Assembly (NCBI GenBank): GCA_947503305.1
Contig: CANNDF010000005.1
Span: 310,001-374,000 of the forward strand
DNA: 64,000 bases
Origin: an uncultured Dokdonia sp.
GTDB lineage: Bacteria > Bacteroidota > Bacteroidia > Flavobacteriales > Flavobacteriaceae
Reading direction: 5' to 3'
Of the stretch, positions 42,407-52,248 are shown piece after piece. The notes beneath the pieces were generated by a model. It worked only from the letters and a program-made list of their open reading frames with translations. It ran no database searches and had not been told where the DNA came from. The position numbers were made by a program, and so were the translations under genes. Position 1 is the stretch's first letter; every line of letters starts with the position of its first letter.

Positions 42407-43675
42407 TCAAATAGAAGTCCCAGAAGGAATCAATGCGCCATTCTTTATAACGACAATACCATCTCGTACAACATAGGTATCGGTTTCTGTATCTTCCAGA
42501 TGTTTTCCTCCCGTAATACGCACATCATCTCCAATCTTTGCATTTTTATCAATAATGCAATTTGTAATAAAACAACGATCACCGATTCCTACATGTGGGA
42601 TTCCTTTACGACGTGCTTCATCTATTTCTTCTAGATCTAAAAACTGATTACTACCCATAATATAGGAGTTTTCAATCACCGTACCCCGACCTATACGTGA
42701 CCGTATTCCTATTACAGAATTTGCTATACGGCTACCATGTACAATACTACCTTCTGCTATAATAGATTTTTCAAGAGTGGTCCCAGATATTTTTGTAGGA
42801 GGCAGAACACGAGGACGTGTTAAAATACTTTGTCCTTTATTAAATAAATTGAATTTTGGTATGTCTGATGTAAGGTCAAGGTTAGCTTCAAAAAATGAAT
42901 CTATATTTCCTATATCTGTCCAATATCCTTCATATGCATAACTTAATACTTTATGATTTTCTATCGCCTGAGGGATAATCTCTTTTCCAAAGTCCATTGT
43001 TTCTGTACCCTCCAACAACTCAACAAGAAGATCTTTATTAAAAATATAAATCCCCATAGAAGCTAGGTAATGCTTCTCCTGTTTTTTCATGGCATCAGAA
43101 ACCTCAGAAGTCCATTCGGGAAGAACATTCATGTCAGGCTTTTCTATAAACGAACTAATACATTGATTTTCATCTGTTTTCAATATCCCAAATGACGTTG
43201 CATCTTTTGCATTTACAGGTAAAGATGCAATACTAATCTTTGCATCTGCTTTTATATGAGCATCTAGCATCTCATTAAAATCCATTTGATATAGTTGATC
43301 CCCAGATAAAATCAAGATATACTCAGACTCATATCCTTTGAAGTGGTGGATACTCTGTCTAACGGCATCTGCTGTTCCCTGAAACCATCCTTTGTTTCCC
43401 GGAGTTTGCTCGGCAGCAAGGATATCTACAAAGGCATCAGAAAAATAACTGAATTGATACGTATGTTTAATATGCTTATTAAGAGATGCCGAGTTAAACT
43501 GTGTCAACACAAACATCCGTTTGATGTTGGAATTAATACAATTAGAAATCGGAATATCTACCAACCTATATTTTCCAGCAATAGGGACTGCAGGTTTTGA
43601 GCGTGATTTTGTCAATGGATATAATCTTGAACCTTGACCCCCTCCTAATATGATTGCTAGCACTTTTTTATTCAT
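42407..43675 (-). CDS. glgC: glucose-1-phosphate adenylyltransferase
   Basis: AIILGGGQGSRLYPLTKSRSKPAVPIAGKYRLVDIPISNCINS, GTADAVRQ. Confidence 0.96.
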   Translation of the reverse strand: MNKKVLAIILGGGQGSRLYPLTKSRSKPAVPIAGKYRLVDIPISNCINSNIKRMFVLTQFNSASLNKHIKHTYQFSYFSDAFVDILAAEQTPGNKGWFQGTADAVRQSIHHFKGYESEYILILSGDQLYQMDFNEMLDAHIKADAKISIASLPVNAKDATSFGILKTDENQCISSFIEKPDMNVLPEWTSEVSDAMKKQEKHYLASMGIYIFNKDLLVELLEGTETMDFGKEIIPQAIENHKVLSYAYEGYWTDIGNIDSFFEANLDLTSDIPKFNLFNKGQSILTRPRVLPPTKISGTTLEKSIIAEGSIVHGSRIANSVIGIRSRIGRGTVIENSYIMGSNQFLDLEEIDEARRKGIPHVGIGDRCFITNCIIDKNAKIGDDVRITGGKHLEDTETDTYVVRDGIVVIKNGALIPSGTSI

Positions 43676-43679
43676 GATC

Positions 43680-45089
43680 TTACTCTTTTAATTCTTTATA
43701 TAATTTTATGTATGTCCCTGCCGAATGATCCCAACTATGATCAAGGTGCATCATTGTTTTTTGTATTTCTTTAAATTGTTTTTGATTTTCATATTGAGCA
43801 ACTGCTCTTCCGATACTGTATACAACCTGTGCTACAGTAACATCTTCGTGTCGTATCCCAAACCCTCCGTCTTTGATATCTATCACTGTATCTTTTAATC
43901 CTCCTGTAGCACGTACAATAGGCATACATCCATAGCGCAATGCATACATCTGATTTAAACCACAGGGTTCTACACGACTAGGCATTAATAAAAAATCGGC
44001 TCCTGCATACACTTGATGAGACATTCGTTCTTCATACCCTATATGATTATTATACCTCCCTGGATACCGTACAGCTAGTTCCTTGAGTCTGTCTTCTATT
44101 TCTTTAAACCCGGAACCTAAAAGAATAATATTTATATCAAATTGATGTAGGGCCTGTATTAGTATATCTGGTAAAATATCGGCTCCTTTTTCCCATACCA
44201 ATCGTCCTATAAATCCGAATAAAGGCTTACTCGCATCCAACCCAAACTCATCACATAATTCTTTCTTATTAGAACGACGTCCAGTGACACGGTTACCAAT
44301 TGTATAATTTTTTGTGAGATATGTGTCTGTTTCAGGGTTCCATGTATGGGTATCAATACCATTTAAAATCCCTATGCATTTGGCATGTTCATGAGCGAGT
44401 AGTCCTTCCAGTCCATTTGCCTTTTGCTTCATCTCTTCCATATAGGATGGAGATACTGTATTGACTCGCCATGCACATTTTATCCCTGCTGCTAGAGGGT
44501 TTATCATACCGTCCCAGTCAAGGAGACCTATATCGCTTTCGCGAAAGCGTGGAAATGCCCCACCCATTTCATGAGGAAATTGCCCTTGGTATTGCGCATT
44601 ATGTATAGAAAGCACCGAAGGGATTTCTTTTAATCGCTCAAAATCAAAACAATAGTACATCATAAAAGGAATAAGTCCCGTATGATGATCATGACAATGA
44701 ACAATATCTGGCAACACCTCTTGCTCAAGAACCCATTGCAAAACAACTCTTTGAAAAGCCAAAAAACGAAACGGATCATCATCATACCCATATACATTCT
44801 TACGATCTGTAAGTTGATTAATACGTACCATGAATACAGGAAAACCTAACTCTTGATCTACCAGTTGTAAGATTTCAGAAAAATATGTTTTCCCATATAT
44901 CACAAGGTCATGACAATACACCACTTTTGTAGAAGCCCGCTCAACAAACGCTGTTTTATGAAACGGCATGATCACTTTTGCTTCATGACCAATCGTATTT
45001 TGATATGCTGGCAAAGCCCCTACTACATCTGCTAGTCCGCCTACTTTTGCTACTGGGTAACACTCTGCACTTATGTGAAGTATTTGCAT
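43680..45089 (-). CDS. glgA: glycogen synthase
   Basis: MQILHISAECYPVAKVGGLADVVGALP, GRLVWEKGADIL, PSRVEPCGLNQMYALRYG. Confidence 0.95.
   Translation of the reverse strand: MQILHISAECYPVAKVGGLADVVGALPAYQNTIGHEAKVIMPFHKTAFVERASTKVVYCHDLVIYGKTYFSEILQLVDQELGFPVFMVRINQLTDRKNVYGYDDDPFRFLAFQRVVLQWVLEQEVLPDIVHCHDHHTGLIPFMMYYCFDFERLKEIPSVLSIHNAQYQGQFPHEMGGAFPRFRESDIGLLDWDGMINPLAAGIKCAWRVNTVSPSYMEEMKQKANGLEGLLAHEHAKCIGILNGIDTHTWNPETDTYLTKNYTIGNRVTGRRSNKKELCDEFGLDASKPLFGFIGRLVWEKGADILPDILIQALHQFDINIILLGSGFKEIEDRLKELAVRYPGRYNNHIGYEERMSHQVYAGADFLLMPSRVEPCGLNQMYALRYGCMPIVRATGGLKDTVIDIKDGGFGIRHEDVTVAQVVYSIGRAVAQYENQKQFKEIQKTMMHLDHSWDHSAGTYIKLYKELKE
44534..44549. repeat. dispersed palindrome inside glgA
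   Basis: CGCTTTCGCGAAAGCG encoding RFRES on the minus strand. Confidence 0.88.
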
Positions 45090-45293
45090 AAATTAAGTTC
45101 TCATTGTAATTATGTTAAAAGTAAGTGATTACGTTTGATTTGCCATATTTGCACTTTAAAATTTTAGTTAATTTTTAAATTTCTTAGTGAAGAGATCAAC
45201 CCTATAAATATACGATACCAGTTCTGTCATTTTGGGACACTTTTAACGACCAAAAAAGAGATAAATCGTATTTTTACGGAAAAAGAGAATGTT

Positions 45294-45773
45294 ATGATAA
45301 AACAAAGTATACTTATCCTTTTTGCAGCCATTATAGTGAGTTGCAATGGGAAAGCACAAGAAAAAGAACCAGAAGTATTTCCAGTTCAAAAAACAGATGC
45401 CGAATGGAAAGCACAATTGACTAGCGAACAATATTACATCTTACGTCAAGCCGGAACTGAGCGCCCATTTTCTAGTGACCTTAATAAAAACTACGAACCT
45501 GGGACGTATAAATGTGCCGCGTGTGGAATTGCACTTTTTGAAGGAGCACATAAATTTAATAGCGGTACAGGATGGCCTAGTTTTGACCGTAGCGTAGAGG
45601 GCAATGTAGCTTACTCAACAGACTATAAGCTAGGATATGGCCGTACAGAAGAGCATTGTGCAAATTGCGGAGGGCATTTAGGTCATGTTTTTAATGATGG
45701 CCCTAGAGAAACAACTGGTAAGCGCCATTGTATCAATGGAGATGCTTTGGTTTTTGAACCTAAGAGTAACTAG
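45294..45773 (+). CDS. msrB: peptide-methionine (R)-S-oxide reductase, lipoprotein/secreted copy
   Basis: MIKQSILILFAAIIVSCNG; CAACG...FNSGTGWPSFDRS...HCANCGGHLGHVFNDGP..T.KRHCINGDAL. Confidence 0.94.
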   Translation: MIKQSILILFAAIIVSCNGKAQEKEPEVFPVQKTDAEWKAQLTSEQYYILRQAGTERPFSSDLNKNYEPGTYKCAACGIALFEGAHKFNSGTGWPSFDRSVEGNVAYSTDYKLGYGRTEEHCANCGGHLGHVFNDGPRETTGKRHCINGDALVFEPKSN

Positions 45774-45807
45774 TTAGTAATATATTCACTCAAATTTATA
45801 TCTATTT

Positions 45808-46200
45808 ATGAAAAAATATCCCGTCGAAAAAAGCGAAGCCGAATGGCTTGAGCAATTAGGCCCAGAACGGTATGCTATCTTAAGAAAAAAAGGGACAGAA
45901 CGCCCTTTTACAGGTGAGTATAACTTGCATAAAGAAGAAGGGGCTTATAATTGTGGTGCCTGTAATGCACAACTTTTTGAAAGCACAAGTAAATTTGACA
46001 GTGGCTGTGGATGGCCAAGCTTTGATGAATCTATCCCTGGAAGTGTAGAGTATATAAGAGATACGTCTCATGGGATGATACGTACTGAAATTCTATGTGC
46101 AAATTGCGGTTCACATCTAGGACATGTCTTTAATGACGGACCTACGGATACTGGGCAACGGTATTGTGTGAATTCTGCTAGTGTAGATTTTAAAAAATAA
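45808..46200 (+). CDS. msrB: peptide-methionine (R)-S-oxide reductase, cytoplasmic copy
   Basis: CGACN...FDSGCGWPSFDES...LCANCGSHLGHVFNDGPTDTGQRYCVNSASVDF. Confidence 0.94.
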   Translation: MKKYPVEKSEAEWLEQLGPERYAILRKKGTERPFTGEYNLHKEEGAYNCGACNAQLFESTSKFDSGCGWPSFDESIPGSVEYIRDTSHGMIRTEILCANCGSHLGHVFNDGPTDTGQRYCVNSASVDFKK

Positions 46201-46209
46201 AGAGAACTT

Positions 46210-46229
46210 CCCGCAGACGACACTGCGGG
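46210..46229 (+). terminator. terminator after msrB
   Basis: CCCGCAG acgaca CTGCGGG followed by ATTTTAGTTTT. Confidence 0.65.
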
Positions 46230-46301
46230 ATTTTAGTTTTAGGGTTACGTAGATTATACGTAATTTTGCATTCGCAATTTAACGACATTAAAAATCAAGA
46301 T

Positions 46302-47678
46302 ATGAGCAAATATGATGTAATCGTTTTAGGTACTGGCCCTGGAGGCTATGTAACTGCAATTAGAGCTTCTCAACTAGGGTTAAAAACGGCTGTTGTCGAA
46401 AAAGAAAGCCTTGGAGGTGTTTGTTTAAACTGGGGATGTATTCCAACCAAAGCCTTACTTAAAAGTGCTCAAGTTTTTGAATACTTAAAACATGCAGGAG
46501 ATTATGGGCTTACTGTAGACAATCCTGACAAAGACTTTGCTGCTGTTGTAAAGCGTAGTCGAGGTGTTGCAGAAGGTATGAGCAAGGGGGTCCAATTCCT
46601 CATGAAAAAAAATAAAATTGATGTTATAGAAGGGTATGGAAAAATCAAGCCTGGAAAAAAAGTAGATGTAGACGGGAAGGAATATAGTGCAGATCATATC
46701 ATCATTGCTACAGGAGCACGCTCAAGAGAATTACCGAGCCTGCCTCAAGATGGTAAAACGGTGATTGGATATAGAGAAGCAATGACATTACCTGAGCAAC
46801 CTAAACGAATGATTGTTGTAGGATCTGGAGCTATCGGAGTAGAATTTGCCAGTTTCTATAACTCTATGGGAACTGAAGTTACTATCGTAGAATATATGCC
46901 TACTGTAGTTCCTGTAGAAGATGAGGATGTATCAAAGCAATTTGAGCGTTCTATGAAAAAAGCAGGCATCAAGGTAATGACAAATAGCTCTGTTGAGAAG
47001 GTTGAAAAAACAGATGATGGTGTAAAAGCAACTGTAAAAACCAAAAAAGGAGAAGAAATACTAGAGGCAGACATTGTACTTTCTGCTGTAGGTATTAAAA
47101 CCAATATAGAAAATATAGGCCTGGAAGATGTCGGTATTGTAGTAGATCGTGATAAGATTATTGTCAATGACTGGTATCAAACCAATATGCCAGGTTATTA
47201 TGCCATAGGTGATGTAACCAAAGGCCCAGCACTGGCACACGTTGCTTCTGCCGAGGGAATTACATGTGTTGAGAAAATTGCAGGAATGCACGTAGAAGCT
47301 ATCGACTATACAAATATTCCTGGGTGTACATATGCCAGTCCAGAAATTGCTAGTGTAGGAATGACAGAAAAACAGGCAAAAGACGCCGGGTATGAACTTA
47401 AAGTAGGGAAGTTTCCTTTTTCTGCTTCAGGGAAAGCTAGTGCTTCGGGTGCAAAAGATGGCTTTGTAAAAGTAATCTTTGACGCAAAATATGGAGAATG
47501 GTTAGGATGCCATATGATAGGTGCTGGTGTTACCGATATGATTGCAGAAGCAGTCTTAGGTCGTAAACTAGAAACTACAGGACATGAAGTCCTAAAAGCA
47601 ATTCACCCGCATCCTACGATGAGTGAAGCTGTTATGGAAGCTGTAGCAGATGCCTATGATGAAGTAATTCATTTATAG
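46302..47678 (+). CDS. lpdA: dihydrolipoyl dehydrogenase
   Basis: YDVIVLGTGPGGYVTAIRASQLG, GGVCLNWGCIPTKALL; start re-set to MSKYD. Confidence 0.95.
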   Translation: MSKYDVIVLGTGPGGYVTAIRASQLGLKTAVVEKESLGGVCLNWGCIPTKALLKSAQVFEYLKHAGDYGLTVDNPDKDFAAVVKRSRGVAEGMSKGVQFLMKKNKIDVIEGYGKIKPGKKVDVDGKEYSADHIIIATGARSRELPSLPQDGKTVIGYREAMTLPEQPKRMIVVGSGAIGVEFASFYNSMGTEVTIVEYMPTVVPVEDEDVSKQFERSMKKAGIKVMTNSSVEKVEKTDDGVKATVKTKKGEEILEADIVLSAVGIKTNIENIGLEDVGIVVDRDKIIVNDWYQTNMPGYYAIGDVTKGPALAHVASAEGITCVEKIAGMHVEAIDYTNIPGCTYASPEIASVGMTEKQAKDAGYELKVGKFPFSASGKASASGAKDGFVKVIFDAKYGEWLGCHMIGAGVTDMIAEAVLGRKLETTGHEVLKAIHPHPTMSEAVMEAVADAYDEVIHL

Positions 47679-47704
47679 CAACCTGTACATTAAAATATAC
47701 TACC

Positions 47705-47732
47705 AAAAAATCCCACATCTGTGGGATTTTTT
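47705..47732. terminator. bidirectional terminator
   Basis: AAAAAATCCCAC atct GTGGGATTTTTT. Confidence 0.85.
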
Positions 47733-47757
47733 TATGATTATCTATCAAAGATTACTT

Positions 47758-48171
47758 TTACAAAAAACTTTGAATCGCTAGATCATAACTCTGTAATCCA
47801 AAACCGAGAATAACTCCTTTGGCATGTGCAGATATATATGATTGATGTCTAAAACTTTCTCTGGAAAAGGTATTTGAAATATGTACCTCAACAACAGGAA
47901 TTTCAATGGCAGCTACAGCATCTCCTATCCCTACAGACGTATGGGTATAGGCTGCTGCATTTAAAATAACCCCATCGCAATCTGTAGCAGCTTCCTGAAT
48001 ATAGGTAATTAACTCTCCTTCTACATTAGATTGAATATAGGATAACTCTATGTTTCCAAATTTGGATTGCAACTCTTTAAAATACTCTTCAAAAGAGTGT
48101 CCTCCATAAATCTCAGGTTCTCGTTTCCCTAGAAGATTAAGATTAGGACCATTGATGATTCGTAGTTTCAT
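47758..48171 (-). CDS. aroQ: type II 3-dehydroquinate dehydratase
   Basis: IINGPNLNLLGKREPEIYG, ILNAAAYTHTSVGIGDA, EVHISNTFSRE. Confidence 0.96.
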   Translation of the reverse strand: MKLRIINGPNLNLLGKREPEIYGGHSFEEYFKELQSKFGNIELSYIQSNVEGELITYIQEAATDCDGVILNAAAYTHTSVGIGDAVAAIEIPVVEVHISNTFSRESFRHQSYISAHAKGVILGFGLQSYDLAIQSFL

Positions 48172-48179
48172 AACGATAT

Positions 48180-48196
48180 GCTTTCGCGAAAGCGTA
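48180..48196. repeat. dispersed palindrome
   Basis: GCTTTCGCGAAAGCGTA just upstream of aroQ start. Confidence 0.85.
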
Positions 48197-48210
48197 AAAA
48201 TACTATAATC

Positions 48211-48738
48211 TTAATTGAATTTATACCCCAATCCTATATTAAAAAAATCTATCCTTGAGGTTATATCTGCGATATCTGGTCCCGTAAAGTAATTGTTTAA
48301 CTGAAACATATATCGAGCATTCACAAAAAAGTTGTTATTGATATCATACCCAAGTCCTGGTCCTATTGCTATATTAAACTTTGTAAAATCACTTAATACC
48401 TCTTCTAGGGTATATGTAACCTGAACACCTCCCAATGCATAAAAACTAGTATTTGCAAAATATACTTTAGCAAATACTGGGAGTTGTAAAAAGTTTACAT
48501 TATCCACATTTACATATTCCAATTCTCCTTGAATCGCAAAACTATCTGAAATCCTATTATCCAATATAATTCCTACATAAATTCCTGATTGTCCTTCATT
48601 CTGTGATCCAAAACCTCCTTGCTCCAATTTTGCGTTTGCATTTGTATACCCTGCAGTAATTCCAAAACGAGTAGTTTGTGAGTTCATAACAGCTATACTC
48701 CCTATAGCAATAGCCATAATTAAAATAATTCTTTTCAT
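48211..48738 (-). CDS. outer-membrane beta-barrel (porin-like) protein
   Basis: Signal peptide, FGITAGYTNANAKLEQ..., terminal FFNIGLGYKFN. Confidence 0.8.
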   Translation of the reverse strand: MKRIILIMAIAIGSIAVMNSQTTRFGITAGYTNANAKLEQGGFGSQNEGQSGIYVGIILDNRISDSFAIQGELEYVNVDNVNFLQLPVFAKVYFANTSFYALGGVQVTYTLEEVLSDFTKFNIAIGPGLGYDINNNFFVNARYMFQLNNYFTGPDIADITSRIDFFNIGLGYKFN

Positions 48739-48857
48739 CCTTAAATAATTGTTAGTTAATAAATTAATACACTGTATAGTGTCCCCTATACATTAATCTA
48801 CAACGAAGAAAGTACTTTATAATTAAAACCGAAAGCAATTTTACTATTTTTACTTTT

Positions 48858-49775
48858 GTGAAATGGACTCATGCTATAACTGACTACAAAAACTATCTAC
48901 GTATAGAACGAGGCTTATCTGAAAATACCATATCCAACTACGCAAGAGATCTTCAAAAGCTTTTAAAATATTTGGAAGCACATACTATTGACAAGAGCCC
49001 TATACACATATCCAAAACAACCATACAAGAGTTTATTTACCAAATAGCAAAAGAGGTACAACCACGATCTCAGGCTCGTGTTATCTCAGGATTAAAAGGT
49101 TTTTTTAACTATCTAGTTTTTGAAGACTACCGCAAGGACAATCCTATGGATCTTATTGAATCTCCAAAAATAGGGCGTAAACTTCCGGATACACTTTCTG
49201 AGGCAGAGATCGATGTACTAATTGCAACCATAGATTTAAGTCATCCTCAAGGAGAGCGCAACAGAGCTATGCTGGAAACATTATATGCGTGTGGTTTACG
49301 AGTGTCAGAATTAATTACCTTACAACTATCTGATCTTTATTTTGATGAAGGGTTTATAAGTGTTACAGGAAAAGGAGATAAACAACGCCTGGTCCCCATA
49401 AGTGACCATACTATAAAATACATAACCATCTATCAAAATGAGGTGCGATCACATATTGATGTTCAAACCGGTCATACCAATACATTATTTCTTAATCGAC
49501 GTGGCAAACAACTTACGCGAGCCATGGTTTTTACTATCATAAAACAACTCGCTGTAAAAGCAGGTGTTAAAAAAACGATAAGCCCCCATACTTTTAGACA
49601 TAGCTTTGCTACACATTTACTTCAAAATGGAGCCGATTTACGATCGATCCAACAGATGTTAGGTCATGAAAGTATTACAACCACAGAAATTTATATGCAT
49701 GTAGACAGATCTCAACTATCTAATGTTTTACAACAGTTTCATCCCAGATCAAGAAATAAACAATCAGACTCTTAA
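48858..49775 (+). CDS. xerD: tyrosine recombinase XerD
   Basis: ACGLRVSELI, GKGDKQRLVPI, SPHTFRHSFATHLL, LGHESITTTEIYMHVD; divergent from the aroQ/porin pair; no IntI-specific insertion seen. Confidence 0.9.
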   Translation: MKWTHAITDYKNYLRIERGLSENTISNYARDLQKLLKYLEAHTIDKSPIHISKTTIQEFIYQIAKEVQPRSQARVISGLKGFFNYLVFEDYRKDNPMDLIESPKIGRKLPDTLSEAEIDVLIATIDLSHPQGERNRAMLETLYACGLRVSELITLQLSDLYFDEGFISVTGKGDKQRLVPISDHTIKYITIYQNEVRSHIDVQTGHTNTLFLNRRGKQLTRAMVFTIIKQLAVKAGVKKTISPHTFRHSFATHLLQNGADLRSIQQMLGHESITTTEIYMHVDRSQLSNVLQQFHPRSRNKQSDS

Positions 49776-51971
49776 GGTAAGGGCATTTACTTCTTTTTCT
49801 ATATCAGAAAGCCGAACAAGTTTTACTCTTTTTAGTTGATAGGGTGTCCCCCAATCATCATATACGGTAAACTTGATGTAGACAGGCTGCCCATAATCTC
49901 CTTCTGTAAATCCGTAATTGACTAAATTAAAAGACCATGTCCCTGTATCACCACTTGTTAAGAAAAATTCTTCAGAAGCAAACCCATCTCTCTTTTCCTG
50001 CTCTAAACGTTGAGAAGCGCCTTCTTCAGAATGTGACCAGGTAAAATATCGCATTTGAGGGTTTATAATCTGAAGATCAAAGGAAGCTCTGGGATCATTC
50101 CATGAAACTACAATACGCCTTTTCTGGATCTCATTAGGCAGTAGGTATTCTTCTGGAACAAGATTTAAATTAAGCCGACTTTTACGTCTGGAAACAAAAT
50201 TTCGATACTCGGCATCGATCGTCTTTTTAAGCCCCTGAATCGTTAAGGTATAGCCTGTGGTACCGTGTACAATATTTTGATAGACTGTAAATGCTTTTTG
50301 CACATCTCCCATCTGATCATAGGCTCTGGCAAGATCAAGATGTGACTGTACTTCTTCCGGTCGTAATTTGAATATATGTTCGTATGCTTTCGCGAAAGCG
50401 TATACATCATTTAACTCCTGATAAGCAAAAGACATTGCCCGTAATGCTTCTGGATTTTCTGATGCAATTTCTGTAATATTAGACAATACTCTTTTTACTA
50501 CCTGTGGTTGCTTCCATCCTCTAAAATACTGAGCTACATCCATAAAAAAAGTAGGGCGCTGTCCATAAAAATCGCGCTGTTTCAAGTACATATCATACGC
50601 CTGATTTACAGATGTTGCTGTACGTAGTTCATTGATATATGGCGTGTCTGGTAATAATGCTATTTCCTCTGGATTTCCTTCATAGGTATCTGTCGTACCT
50701 AAGCTTATAGATGTACTCAAATCTTCTGTCCCTCTTACAGTATGTGTCTTTGTGGTAATCACTAATACACCATTACGACCTAATGTACCGTATCTATTGG
50801 TAGCTGCAAGACCTTTTAAATAGGTAACAGAAGAAATATTATCTGGATTGATACTCAAGGTATTTGCTATTGCTCCAAAAGTATTTGCAGTAGTACCTCT
50901 ACTTTCCATAGGAACACCATCCAATACAATAAGACCTGTCTGATCTAAAAGGATAGACATATTTTTTCCTCTTCCTAAAAACTGAGATAAATCAAATCGA
51001 TCTGTTACGGCATCATTTGCAATAGAGATGTTTGAAAACTGTCCATTTACGGCTTGTTTTACATCAAGGTCCAGAGAGGATATCTCTTTATCTGTGATAC
51101 GCTGTACTGCATAACCAAGACGTTTTTTTTGAAAAGACTGCCCTCCTATTGTCAGTAATTGATCTTCTGGAGCTGCATCTCCTCTCAAAATAACTTCTTC
51201 TAACTCATCACCAGAAAAATCGAGTTGTACATCATAGTATTTCCTATCGCCTATTCTAATTTTTTGTGTCTCTCTTCCCACAAAAGAAAAGCGCACTACA
51301 TCTCCCCTTTTTACCGTTATCTCAAAAGCCCCATCTATATCTGTTACTGATTTTTGCTCTTGTTTTTCAACAATAATAGTTACCCCCTCCAAAGGAACAA
51401 GCATTCCATTTACTTCTCCTCGTACAATGCCTTTTACAGGAAAAGATCTGTTTATAGTTTTCTTAGAAGCAATTCCTAAACCTGTATATGAACCTCCACT
51501 ATTTGCTGCTAGTATTTGTAGGGTGCCATCATCTTTATATACACTATTGATAATATGGATAGGTTTTGAGCTTGCTTTAGGCAAATCATCAAAAAATGTT
51601 TTCCCATCTGATGAAAGAATATATTGAGCTACATTCTTAGTGAAGTCTAACTCTCTAAAAGAAGAGGCCCCGTCATAAACAGTCGCATATAATTCTTCCT
51701 TAAGAGCATCCCATTTTGCGTTTTCGATATGAAATACCATTTCTTGAATGATTTCATTACTGAAAGCAATAAAAGTTACTGTAACTGTCGGGTGATTTTC
51801 AAAAAATTGCTGAAGATAGGCTACCTCGGCATCTATGTTTCTATAGCGCATACCGTAGGAAGCATCCCAATAAAGTATCGTATTTTCTTCTGTATTTGTA
51901 ACTTGAGAAAAAGAATCAATCGATACCCCAATGTTTAATAGAAAAATAAAAATGTAACACACATACTTCAT
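49764..51971 (-). CDS. secreted protein with carboxypeptidase-regulatory-like and TonB-receptor plug-like domains, C-terminal TPR
   Basis: GVTIIVEKQEQKSVTDIDGAFEITVKRGDVVRFSFVG; plug-like VTYLKGLAATNRYGTLGRNGVLVITTK; TPR-like segment. Confidence 0.8.
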   Translation of the reverse strand: MKYVCYIFIFLLNIGVSIDSFSQVTNTEENTILYWDASYGMRYRNIDAEVAYLQQFFENHPTVTVTFIAFSNEIIQEMVFHIENAKWDALKEELYATVYDGASSFRELDFTKNVAQYILSSDGKTFFDDLPKASSKPIHIINSVYKDDGTLQILAANSGGSYTGLGIASKKTINRSFPVKGIVRGEVNGMLVPLEGVTIIVEKQEQKSVTDIDGAFEITVKRGDVVRFSFVGRETQKIRIGDRKYYDVQLDFSGDELEEVILRGDAAPEDQLLTIGGQSFQKKRLGYAVQRITDKEISSLDLDVKQAVNGQFSNISIANDAVTDRFDLSQFLGRGKNMSILLDQTGLIVLDGVPMESRGTTANTFGAIANTLSINPDNISSVTYLKGLAATNRYGTLGRNGVLVITTKTHTVRGTEDLSTSISLGTTDTYEGNPEEIALLPDTPYINELRTATSVNQAYDMYLKQRDFYGQRPTFFMDVAQYFRGWKQPQVVKRVLSNITEIASENPEALRAMSFAYQELNDVYAFAKAYEHIFKLRPEEVQSHLDLARAYDQMGDVQKAFTVYQNIVHGTTGYTLTIQGLKKTIDAEYRNFVSRRKSRLNLNLVPEEYLLPNEIQKRRIVVSWNDPRASFDLQIINPQMRYFTWSHSEEGASQRLEQEKRDGFASEEFFLTSGDTGTWSFNLVNYGFTEGDYGQPVYIKFTVYDDWGTPYQLKRVKLVRLSDIEKEVNALTLRV
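50383..50404. repeat. dispersed palindrome inside CDS
   Basis: TATGCTTTCGCGAAAGCGTATA within the TPR part of the 49764-51971 CDS (AFAKAY). Confidence 0.88.
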
Positions 51972-52036
51972 CTCTTAAAATTAAAGAAAAAAAGAATACT
52001 CAGGTGTTAATGTAATACTAACTGTAATTAATCTTA

Positions 52037-52110
52037 CTAAGAGAGTTCTAGTACTGTATAAGGCTGACTAACTTCAGAAAGACGAACTACTTTTATATGA
52101 TTCCCCAAGA
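52037..52110 (-). pseudogene. C-terminal remnant of a paralogue of the 49764-51971 protein
   Basis: Minus-strand frame reads ...KNVFLGNHIKVVRLSEVSQPYTVLELS*, matching KLVRLSDIEKEVNALTLRV at the C-terminus of the neighbouring CDS. Confidence 0.55.
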
Positions 52111-52218
52111 AAACATTCTTTCATCCTTATGTATTTTTATATAGACTTCAATTACCTACTACCTAATAACCTCCTCTATTTTCACAAAATCAGGAACTGG
52201 CAAAATAATTATAATGTG

Positions 52219-52248
52219 TTGATTACCAAATAAAAAGTAGTATATTTC
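52219..52248 (+). promoter_or_regulatory. putative Bacteroidota-type promoter in leader copy 1, reading into the array
   Basis: TTG-N19-TATATTTC versus the Bacteroidota consensus TTG-N17-21-TAnnTTTG; duplicated at 60977-61006. Confidence 0.5.

Noticed and set aside
46485-47291. Minus-strand ORFs inside lpdA
   Set aside because: Antisense to a highly conserved gene; no independent support.
48858-49775. XerD as the dedicated array integrase
   Set aside because: Canonical XerD motifs, conserved aroQ neighbourhood, no IntI-specific segment. Kept only as an open possibility in findings.
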